The notes under the pieces: generated by a model
Seen by the model: only the letters and a program-made list of their open reading frames with translations
Database searches by the model: none
Told to the model about the DNA's origin: nothing
In this document: in pieces, positions 25,001 to 37,000 of the stretch
Layout of the letters: each line of letters starts with the position of its first letter
Position numbering within the stretch: position 1 is the first letter of the stretch
Program-made: the position numbers and the translations under genes
NCBI GenBank assembly: GCA_037951105.1
Contig: JBAMJV010009681.1
Coordinates: forward strand, 1-64,000
Direction: 5' to 3'
DNA length: 64,000 bases
From: Echinarachnius parma
Taxonomy: Eukaryota > Echinodermata > Echinoidea > Clypeasteroida > Echinarachniidae

Positions 25001-27980
25001 ACCCCACTAAATGCAGCCATCTCTACAGACAAAGTTCAAGTGTATGCTCCCTCTATGCTGCATCTCCATTCATCCATCCCACACCATAAATCTAGTCTGA
25101 ATCGTGTCATCAGGGTTCAAGAGGTTGTAGTCAAGGTCAATGATAACCGAACTGTCAAAGAACAGTGGTTGTTGATGCAATGTGCAGCATATGTCACTGG
25201 CCATCTCATAAAGGTGAAACATTTGAAGCAGTCACTGAATGGCACGCAAATCTGTTGCTGGAAGAATTTTCTTTCGGTACTGATATCATACACTTTTGTA
25301 GTTACAGATACAGTTAGGCCAGCCTGAAGTCTGCTGAACAGGAACAGAGGTGTGCCCTATCCAAATGAGCCAAAGTCTATGAAGTCAGTGGGAAATGCGC
25401 ATGCCACAGGAGTTTTTCACGATATCAAGCTACCAAAACAAACCTTTTGAGCTTCCCCTGTGAAAGGTGATTATGGACAGCTTGAACCTTAGCTTGGTCA
25501 AAGCCGTCTGTACATTGGTGGTGGATTCAAAGAATAAATAAAATAGTGTTGTTCTCACAGTGGGGTCTGCTATGGAGGTTCCTGCCCTTGAATCTACACA
25601 ACAGGCATGAAGAGGCTGTTAAGAGGGTCTTACTTCACACATTCTACAACAGAGTAGTTAACAGAGTCGACAGAGCAGTTATTCATATTAATGACACTGA
25701 CGTCACAAGCACATTTCCTGGTTCAAGACGTCTCACTGATCTCTCAGAGATGTTGGTGAGGACAGCCCAGAATCAGAACATACCGACATTGCTGGTAAAA
25801 AAAACCCTGCCGATGCATTAACATATGACATTATCACTCGGACACGAGAACCCACCATGGATGTGTACAGCACCAAAGCAGGCCAGTTTAAGGATTCCGA
25901 TCTGGGAAAACTGAGAGCTTAACCGTTCTTGAACAACGAGTCAACTCTCCTGAAGATACTGCCTCCTAAAGAGGACGCTTTTCTCCATTGTCTCAAACGA
26001 TCTTCTCATGCCATCATTGATAAGAATGTGCATATTCCCAAGCTAAACATTCTATCATGTACAGAGTTCAGATAGTCCATGAATGATGGAAAAGCAGTTC
26101 TAGTTTAAACTGACAGCAAGCCTGGACAAGACAATATCATATGGATGTGTCAAAGGGTGTCAGAATAACTGTTCCTACATGAAGAAGGCGGTTCCATGCT
26201 TTGGAATTGCTTTAAATGTGTCACTTTTGTGAAAGGACCAGTGCCATACAGCACATATTGCAGCAAGGACCACTGCTGATCTTTCTGTTATCCTAAGGCA
26301 AATCAGAAACGTTTAGGTTTGGCACTTTGGTTTCCTCTTGTAAGAACTTCACTAGGCTAGCCTTCCTACCACTTCTCATACTGCCGCTTTCCTTGAACAG
26401 AGTAGGAGGAATATATCACTGAATTCTTGCTTTTCATATGAAGTCATACATTGTCTAACACTAGCAAAAATCAGTGTCATGCGCAGAACTTCACTGCTCT
26501 TACCTGGATGCCTGGTGCGGCTGTTTTTTCCTCTTTTCTTCTTGAGATTCTTGTTAGGGTGTAGAGGGCGTTGAGTGTCATGAGTCTTGTCTTTTTTTGC
26601 TCACTGGAAAAAGACCCTGTTAGTGCCTTCAAACACCCCCTTTTCACGTTGGTGAGGTTTTATTTGACCAGAACACTGCACATTTGATATGTCCTGAAGG
26701 AATGCGCTGTTGCTATGTACGGTTTGGCTTCCGCTACTGCCATGACCTCGACTAAGGCTCTTTATCCCTGATGACACGGTTACAGTCCGTTATTCCGAAG
26801 GTTCGTTATTCCGAAGGTTCAGTTATTCCGAAGGTTCGTTATTCCGAAGGTTCGTTATTCCGAAGGTTAAGTTATTCCGAAGGTTCGTTATTCCGAAGGT
26901 TCGTTATTCCGAAGGTTCGTTATTCCGAAGGTTCGTTGATCCGAAAATAAAATCGGGTTCGTTATTCCGAAGGATCGTTATTCCGAAGGTTCGTTATTCC
27001 GAAGGTTCGTTGATCCGAAAATAAAATCGGGTTCGTTATTCCGAAAATTAAATCGGGCTTGTTATAATACTATAGTTTGTGTTTTGTTTATTTAATTTAC
27101 AGCCTGCATTAAGCATACCCCTCCCCCTTTCCCTCCCTTGGCCAGACCAATCAAACATTTAAGTTTATTTTATCTCTTTATATGAAATTATAGCATTCTA
27201 ACAAACCCAAATTCATTTTCGGATTAACGAACCCGATTTCATTTTAGGAATAGCGAACCTTCGGAATAACGAACCCTCGGAATAACGGACCTTCGGAATA
27301 ACGAACCTTCGGAATAACGAACCCGATTTCATTTTAGGAATAGCGAACCTTCGGAATAACGAACCTTCGGAATAACGAACCTTCGGAATAACGAACCTTC
27401 GGAATAACGAACCTTCGGAATAACGAACCTTCGGAATACAAATGTTCGGATTAACGAACCCTATTTCATTTTCGGATTAACCAACACTCAGGTATAGGAA
27501 ATGTGCGTGTTCGGAATAACGAACCTTCGGAATAACGAACCTTCGGAATAACGAACCTTCGGAATAATGAACCGCACCCGATGACACGACATAGATCATG
27601 ATGTACGCTGGATAAACTGGTGAATGAAGGTGCAGCATATATTTCAACTCGGCAGAGATGAGTGGTTCGGTGTAGTGAGTGGTTCGGTGTAGACGTTTGT
27701 TTCTCTTCAGTTTACGCTTAATGTGGACTTCCAGCAGAGAGTCCGCAAGGTTTTTCACCCAAGTTGTGTTCCTAGAAGGTCCTATAAGCCCCTTCTGGGG
27801 CCAATCCTTAACAACAGTACCCCCTTCCAAGCTTTATAATGTACCTCCTTTAAGAACTAGTAAGAAACTCTGCTTTGAACTTGTCATGTTAGCCTTCAGT
27901 TACACTTCGTCCATACTGCGTGAGTAGACCTCGATTATAATTATTTTGGAGTCCACTGGTGGTCTTGTGACCCCCTCCTA

Positions 27981-28011
<31 letters not shown>

Positions 28012-31000
28012 AAATACACACACACACACACACACACCTACCCCCGTATCTGATTCAAATTATGGATTGTGTATCATGTTATCGCAATCTAAACAAATTA
28101 ATACATTGACAACTCATATTCTTATGTATTCTTTTGTTTAAAATTTAAAATAGACTCCTACCACATTCCTGACTATTAAAATCGTACAATACTCGTTCAA
28201 GACTGATTGATATTGATATAACATGTATTTTACATTGACCCAAGCCAGAGTATTCTCTGGTTAATTCCTGAATTGGTTAAGTCCCAACGAGACTATTTTG
28301 CCAAACCACGTCAAGGTGATAACCTTGATAATAAAATAGAAAGATAACTGCTATTCTAATGTAATTAATACTCAGTAAATAGAACTCCGCGCAAATAATG
28401 GCTGTTGAAACATCACATACAAGGACGCGATTTCATAATACTAATAAGTGTTTAAATAAATGTTCACTCTTCTGCACACATATAATTACCATTATGTATG
28501 CTCCGGGGAGGTACTGAAACTACGTTTGAAAAATATCTATGAAAATCTATGAGCGGTCGTTATGAGTAGGTGGTCGCTATAGACAGGTGGTCGCATTAGC
28601 ATGTTTGACTGTACCTCCCCCCGTATCTGATTCAAATGATGAAAAGTTATGATGGATTTTGTATCATTTTATCGCAATCTAAACAAATTACTACATTAAC
28701 AACTCATATTCTTAAATGTATTCTTTTGTTTTATATTGAATTATGAATTTACATAGTTGGTGTCATTGTATAATGCTCTTAATAGGTATTTCAAAGCGAA
28801 TTAAGTTTTTAAAGATCAAAATGTAGACTATTCTTAACTCTTAAGGAGTTATTTGCATTTCATACATAAGCGCTGTATTCGAAATTCCACGTCCATGTGT
28901 GACGCATCACGTTGTAACGACGTGTGATACAGTAACCAAATATGCAATATGCTCAAATTTTGTATCAAACGATGCGCAAGACTCTAGGAAAGACCTCCAT
29001 GAAATGACAAGCTGGAATCAGCAGTGCATTGTGGTGTAAATGTGCAAGATGTGTGACTGGGTCTTCATAACCCCTAAGGCTGAAACACAATATTTAGTGC
29101 ATTAGGTGTGGTTTTCTTGAAACTCATCCTATGGACTTCCAGTAGCTAGTTTACAAGGTTGTCCACCTAGGTTGTGATCCTAGAATGTCCTAGAAGTAAT
29201 TTCTGGTGGCCAACCTTTTACAACAGGCAAAAGCTGAAATCCTAAAAAAACGGTGGTTTGCCCCCTGGGTACTTTATTTCACCGAGATCCATTACCTGGC
29301 AAATAGATTTCAAGACGTGTGATCAATATTGTACCTATTCATAAAGGTCGTATACACACTAGCACGCACCACTTAAATGAAAGACATCTTCTCATCTCTG
29401 TACAGCAGGATTTTGAGAACCCAAATCACTAATTGTTCATGTTACCAATTTACAGAATGAAATAAATTAATATCTATGTTGTATATCCCATGTTTACCAC
29501 ATCATCGCCATCATTATTATCATCGTTACCATTATTATTATCATCATCATCATCATCATCATGAACAATGTATTATTGATGCGATTATCATCATTAATGA
29601 TGCGATTATCATCATTAATGATGCGATTATCACTTTCATCAATGCCATTATCTTAATCATCAATGTATCATCAATATCATTATCACAATCATAATATGAT
29701 TGTGACATATTATGTCATAATTGTCATATTCACCTTATATGTCATTATCATTAATATTATCATCCCATTCACCATCATCACCATCGTCAACGCTGTCAGC
29801 ATAATCACCATCACCATCATTATCAGCATCATAGTCATCACCATTCCAATTTTAACTTTCTACATATATTACAATGCATGAACAATAACAATAATAATTT
29901 GCAATGAGAAATGTGATTATTTGGACATGCATTATAATAATTGGTGTCAATTAACACATGTATTTGCATATTATGCAAATACATGTATTAAGAAGCATAA
30001 ATACAATGTATATTGATAGTGACATGTATCTTATGTAGGATATATAATTGTCAACCAAGATAGTTCCATATCAGTATGCTATTTATATTATGTATTATCA
30101 CCTTTTGTAAAATATCTTCAATTCAGCCGTTTGGCTGCGATTAATATTATTTTCAATAAAACCTTCTGAATTTCAATTTCAATCCGTCCCTTTTTCAAGC
30201 TTTGATTTATTATCAAAACTTACTATGAATGACGTTATAAATCGTTCTTAAAATAATTAGTTTATCCCAATATTACGTTGGAAAGAGATACACAGTGGCG
30301 GATCTACCCCCCCCCCCCCCCCCCCCCCCCACTTGGACTGCCAAGTGAAAATGTATCAGTGAATATGTGAACCAAAAGTGAAACAAAATCACTTACCATG
30401 CTTACGGGGGTTCAAAATAGCTTTAAAAATTCGCCGCTTCGCGGCTCGTGGACGAAAGTGAAAAAAGGCGAACAAAATCACTTACGGGGGTTCAAAATAG
30501 CAAAAACAAATCGCAGCTTCGCGGCTCGTGGACGATGCTCCGCATCGTCATTGGGTCAACCCCCCCCCCCCCCCCCTTAGCAAAAAGCTAGATCCGCCCC
30601 TGATACATAGAGCTCAGTTCCAAAAGGCGCTAAATCAAATTTCCATAATAATTGAGTTAACGATTTATCAAATCTAGGAATGCATATTTACGACAAATTA
30701 CTCACTCAAAATCTAAATAATTATAGAAAGTTTAATTTGTTTCATATTGCCATAGGCACGCGTGCAAAGTTGGGCAAAGAAACTTGTTTTCCTCGAAAGT
30801 TGAAAAAGTGGATAAAGCGCTTTTGGAAGAAAGAAGGGAAAATAATTTGGAAAGGAAGACATGATGACCAAAATCGTGTTATAATTATAAGTATACTGTT
30901 TGTACAGGTGTACATACACATAGAGTACTTCAGAATCGGCACCGACATTTAACATTTAATGGGATGGGAAGCAACTAATGCAGAGCATTGTGATGGGAGA

Positions 31001-34000
31001 GAGAAGGGAGGGGGAAGGGGGTGGGGGCCGAATGGCGTACAAGCAACATACAATCACATGCTCAGTGGGGTAAGCAACTAGAGTGGGGGCTTAAGCCAAG
31101 GGACAAATGCCCCCATGCCCCTCTGAATGGCGCTGCTACTGCATGCAGTTTCACAATGCAATCATGTCATAAGTAGGCTACATATACTCACTATACAATA
31201 CAATCCAATACAGGGAATATCAAGAGTTTTGTTTCACACCAATACATAGTATTGTACAGTGTGATTAAAACAAACAAATTAAACCTGATTGTGATAGCTT
31301 AAAATAAATCCACAAATCTAAACATTTATAAGTACTGGTATCATGTAAAAGGTTGTGAAAATGCCTTCAAAATGATAAATCATAACTTATGATCGCTTTA
31401 CGCTCCACAGAATGCGACCTTATTATCCAACGTCATGTAACTACCCGAGTGCAAGTTTGCCGTTCCCTTGTTCCATCATGACATGATGCGTCTGTTTACC
31501 GTTTTTGTTCAAGAATATCTGTCACAGTGGACTTGAAATAAGCCTAGCACCCCAAATTGTGCACACCGCGTTTCGGCGTGTTAGAGAGTTGGGTATTATT
31601 TTGTTGTATCGCTCCAGTAGGCAGCGCTGGTCTAGCTTGTATTTGCTTATTTGTTTGCCCGGCATAGCAGCGAAGACGGTTGTTAAATTATGGGATAGTA
31701 TGGTCGCGTGCCGCACCGTGATTGGTGCGCACGAAGGGACACCACACCCAGTTCGGGTTTGCTGAGCTGTAACTCGGGGCTGCGCTTTGCAAAATAATGA
31801 TTGCCGCGCCTAGCTACGGGACGCTAGGCTCGTTGGTGTACTTTTAGGGCCAATTGCGGTTGGGCGTTAGGTCCCGTGAGTGTATGGTGAGCGGCGATTG
31901 GTTAACCTGATGATTGTTGAGAGAGGAGGTGACACATATTAGGTGGTGATTGGTTGAACGGAATTCGTTTACTGCGGGGTGTGCTGATTCTGGGAAAGAA
32001 GCCATTTAGATCTGACCGAGAGCGGACCTGTTTGATCCACCAGTAGGAGGCGTGTCTCGAGACACGGGAGAGTTCTGGGAGAATGTGAACTTGGCTGTTG
32101 ATAGCGAGTGTTTTCCCCGTATACATTGTCCAAGTAGTCGGGCTGTAAATGCAGACTGGGCAGACGACCGTGGATTCAGAGACGGAAATCCTCCGGGAGG
32201 GCAAACAACGGTTTTCAGCTTCTCACAGGCTTCGCAAACCAAATATAGCTGTAAGTTTCGTATACGATTAATTTGTTTTATAAATGTATTTCTTTCGAAT
32301 GAATCAGTTGGTGAATTTTGATATATGAACTGCTAATTTAAAAATGCACACATTTGCGGCAAATAGCTGATACTACAGTTAATAATTGTAACTTTGTTTG
32401 TAGTATAGCCATACATTGTAGGCGGTTAATAGTAAAATAACATGTAACGATAAATTCATTTTAAAATTCAGTATTCAGTGAGTAGACATGAAATGTAATC
32501 AGAGATTATTTGCTTGCTTTCCATAAACGGACGCATTAATGTTTGCTCTTGTTGAAGTATGCGCTTGATGCATACAAGTCATTATTAAGTAATAACATGC
32601 AAATGCTTTGTAAAATTAGATATTTGCAAGTGTGTTGGATAATTGTTTTTACAGCCGCATACGCTTAGGCGGAATCCGGAAATTGATCGCCGGGACTCGG
32701 GAGTGGACAACGGGACTCCGAATATCAACCGACGGACAAGGGGGCCATCGTCACTGAGGACAACGCAATCGCGGGCGGTTCCTACGCGTCAGACGTCCAC
32801 GCGGATTTTCGCGAACAGACTTCGCGCGTAGCGTACGGACACGCGTCGGACGACAACATCGAAGTGGGTTCGACCAACACAACCTCGCGTGGCGCACTCC
32901 TCCGCGGGAAGCCCGGTATCTCTTAAAGAGACTTAGTAACATTGTCCAAATCCTCAAAATAAAATTGTAATTCTAGCGGTTCCTTTATACCTTGTTGTAT
33001 TCGTATTAACAATAAAATCATGGGACAGCTTTCGGTTTTTCAAATTTCCCTTTCATTACAAAGATATGTATGATTGAAGTATTTAGATAAGAAAATCTCC
33101 GGGCGAGATTTTCATCCCTGTACAAAGTGAATGCAGTGAGTTGGTGAATATCACCCAATATCACTTTGCATTTTCGCTCATTACTTGGCCATACATTGTC
33201 CATTTGACCTGAAATTTTCACACAATACCCTGAGGACATATGAGATAACAACAGTATACATTGCATCAACCATTCATCAGTTTTTGCACATCTCAACAAA
33301 GTTACTAGATCCCTTTAAGAATATAATGACTGGCTATTGCTTGAGCTTCTGAACACTCTATTGCATATTAATGATTTGAATACTTATTTGTTCTCGATTG
33401 GATATCAAATATCAGATTACTTATTTGTTATCTAATGAATAACACAGATTGGAATACTTATTTGTTATTAAATTTTCCCTTTAATTGTTAATACCCGTGT
33501 ACTTAGTGTTTTAATTTACTTGTACGGTGGTAGGCCGCAAAACCTTTGACAATATCCTTGAACCAAAACAAAATACCAGCGGGTTGCCATTGTTTTGTCA
33601 TGTATATCAATGAGGAAGGGGGTCACCCACCCTCCTTCCATCAGCAACCCCAACTTTCGGAGGCAGGGGGCCCTGAATATGACATGTAGGATAAAGTTAT
33701 CTTTGAACATCTAATAACAGATGGAACAATTCACAAACCGAGAACGCTGGAAACTTGGACACGGGTAGTTTTTGCATGACTTTGTGTAATTCGGTCGCGT
33801 ATGGTGAAGCGTGAGGTGATGAGAGTGCTTATGATATATGACATGTCATTTTAAACGCAATATTACAAACATTTTATAAGCTATTAAAGTTCGGTTTCGT
33901 TTTATTTGACTCCCTCGGCCGTACTTTGTATCAAACTCTGCAATTAAAGTGATACCTGTAAAGTGTCAGATATTGCACAAAATGAAATTTGAGACTTCAA

Positions 34001-37000
34001 TCCTATATCAATATCATTGTAAAATAGATTTGAAAGATTTGTGAAAGTTTAATAGAAAACGAACACTGTTTACCTAGTGAAAAAAACGAATATTGAGTTC
34101 ATATTTTATCACCGAATATTGATGGTCTGCCATACATTTGTCGCAGTGATAATTATCCGTTTGAGATATTCGCACCCGTGTATGTTTACAGACGTAGTGC
34201 AGAATTCGTGGAATTTCCGCTCGCTCCGCTCAAAGTTCAATCTCCGGAATGTTTCGAACGCGTGCTGCATCCGGACGTTCTCAGCTCGGACAATTGTACT
34301 TTTTATCAAAAGCGTTGATCAACGCTTTTAAAATTATGATTTTCAATGATAATTATCTTCATACCAAAATGACATTTGAAAAAAATCTAACCCTATTTTA
34401 TTCGTCTCTTACCATAAGCTAAACAACACGGCAGAAGAGAACTAGGAAGCCCCAAATAATTTTCGTGGATTTAGACACTTTACAGGCATCACTTTAATAT
34501 TCAAATGTTTTCTTTGAATTTTTGTATTTTGTGACTTTTGCGGGCCTTCAACAATGAATTGTGTATACTTACTAAAGGGTAAACTATTTATGTCGAACAT
34601 GTCGTTTTGGAGTATTTGCTGACAGAGGCCGTCCATCAGCTCCCGTCCTGCCTCCCCGCCCTGCGCTGCTAGAAAGTACAAGAGATATCTGAACTCTCCA
34701 CATCTTCTCAGTATCTCGTCTTTCAGAAGCCTTCTGAACTCTGCCGTGTCTGTCTGATGGAGTGAGGCGAGGTACTGCGCTGCAAGATATTCTTGAAGCA
34801 GTTTGTGTGGAAAGTGGATCTCTGTGATGAACTCCTCTCCAGTTACCTTCCTCATTTCCCTCGGTGCGGGTAGCTTTTTCTCAGTCAGTACACCAATCTA
34901 AAATGAATTATTTGGTAATGATGGTCTTCGTCTTACTTTGAGGCGAGGAAGGTAGCCTCATTGAATCCCTGAATTTACCTATTTTCGCGCTAATAATTGT
35001 TTTTACCTAATTTGTATATTTTGATGCAATCTTCATCGGTGAGAGCTATACATGTTATCAAATTATTCAAGTTGTTATGCCAGTACTTAAAATAATTGTG
35101 CAAACGTGCTATTGTTTATACAAATAAAAAAACATAACGTTGATAGATTATTTTAATCTTAACGCCGATTTGTAATAAGGTTTCAAAAGTTGGTAACAAA
35201 TATAGGATTTGTAAGCCTAGAATTTCATTTACATGTATAATTAGTGTTTCACGACTACAAGACAGCGCCCACGACTATGATTTGAATGCCTTCATTTGTT
35301 GACATTTTAGTAGTTTCGAAAATTATGTGCTTAACATGTTTACATTTCTTTTTTCCCGGTTTTTTGTTTGCTTGATGCGTGCTTGTTAGCCAGTTGTTTC
35401 ATGCATTGTTTTGTGCTTTAAAGAGCTAAAACCCAAAATCTTTAGCAAAAGCCTTGACCACTGACAACCAATCTCCCTACTATGCCATCTCTACAAGCTT
35501 TTTGAGCGCCTCATCTTGAACAGGCTTGGCCCTATTACAGAACAACATCTAATCCCTGAGCAGGCCGGCTTTCGTCCAGGGAGGTCATGCACAAGTCAGA
35601 TTCTCAACTTTACTCATTTAATTGAAGATGGCTTTGAGAGAAACCAACCAACCGGCGTAGTGTTTGTAGACCTACTTCTGCTCATGACACAGTGAACCAT
35701 CGATTAATCCTTAATAAGCTGTACAAGATGACAAGTGACATTCATCTGACCAAACTCATCCAATTGGTACTAAGAAACAGACGTTTCTTTGTGGAGCTGA
35801 ACGGAAAGTGCAGCAGGTGGAGGATACAGAGGAATGGACTCCCACAGGGCAGTGCTCTCGCTCCTGTTCTGTTCAACATCTACACGAACGACCAACCTGT
35901 CTCACCAGGCACAAGGAGTTTAATCTATGCTGGCGATCTCGGCATAGCCACTCAGAATAGCGATACCAATGAGATAGAGAAAACCTTAACATCATCCCTA
36001 GACAACATGACAGTATACTACAGAGGCAACCAGCTGAAAGCAAACCCTACCAAGACCCAGGTTTGCTTATTCCATCTACGCAACCGCGAAGCTGGGAAGG
36101 AACTATCACTCACATGGAATGGTACTCCCCTTGATCACTGCGAGCATCCAGTGTACCTTGGCGTTACCCTTGATCGGACACTTTCATTCAAGCAGCATAT
36201 CGAAAAGGTGAGGAGGAAAGCGAGGACCAGGAACAACCTCCTCCGGAAACTGGCAAACTCCTCCTGGGGTACAAGTGCATCTTTGCACTATGTTATCCTG
36301 CTGCGGAGTATGCGTGCTCAGTCTGGGAAAGATCCTCGCACTCAAATAAACTTGACCCAACTCTGAACGATAGCTGCAGAGCAATCTCTGGTTGTCTAAA
36401 ACCGACAAATGTAAACAGCCTATATGTCCTGTCCGGCATTGTTCCACCCGACATACGCCGGTAAGTAGCCAGTAGCATGGAGCGTCTCAGACAAAGTCAG
36501 GATAACCGCTATCCATGCTATGACATCCAACCATCTCACAAACGGCTCAAATCAAGGAAAAGCTTCCTACACTCTGTCCAACCTCTGACTGAATCCCGAC
36601 AGGTGGCCAGATTTAGACTATGGGAGGAGAGGCGCAGCAGTAACCGCCATCATGACAGGCTACCCCTTCATACTAAGGAGCAGTTACCCCCCGGACACAA
36701 GCAATACTGGAAGACATGGAAGTCCTTCAACCGACTTCGCACAGAGATGGGTCGATGCAAAGTCAACATTAAAAAGTGGGGATATACAGATGATGACAAC
36801 ACTAACTGCAACTGTGGCACATCAAACCATGCAACTGTGCACCTCCTACAATGTCCTAACCTTGAGGAACAGTGTAGTCAAGAAGATCTGATGGCTGCAA
36901 ATGAGAAGGCCATGCGATGTGCAAAGTCATTGCGAAATAACTAATATTCTGGACTTGTGTAGATGTCGGATACGAAATAAGAATACTGAGAACAAAAGCG

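Larger units (their letters stand above)
24023..29269 (+). mobile_element. large TIR element, copy 2
   Basis: It starts CCCAGGGGGCAAAAGG directly after the TA (24021-24022) that also ends copy 1, and finishes GCCCCCTGGG at 29269 followed by TA. Inverted repeats occupy about 24023-24435 and 28852-29269. It preserves the empty sites of the Helitron-like element, LINE and mariner element of copy 1, and has its own foldback insertion at 26779-27579. The segment GTATCTGATTCAAATGATG ... CTCATATTCTT occurs twice (28047-28140 and 28624-28735), flanking about 470 bp of extra DNA. Confidence 0.65.

Noticed and set aside
10095-29269. Polinton or other virus-like element
   Set aside because: The target is TA rather than a 6-bp duplication, and no capsid, polymerase or integrase-like sequence was recognised.
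29476-29881. His/Ile-rich open frames
   Set aside because: Produced by the ATC/ATT microsatellite.
31390-32922. Old LTR-type element as the source of the GC-rich block
   Set aside because: No paired terminal repeat, primer site or element gene could be recognised, so it is left as an alternative only.
35692-36366. 224-codon frame as a possible host gene
   Set aside because: It is a fragment of a broken LINE reverse transcriptase.
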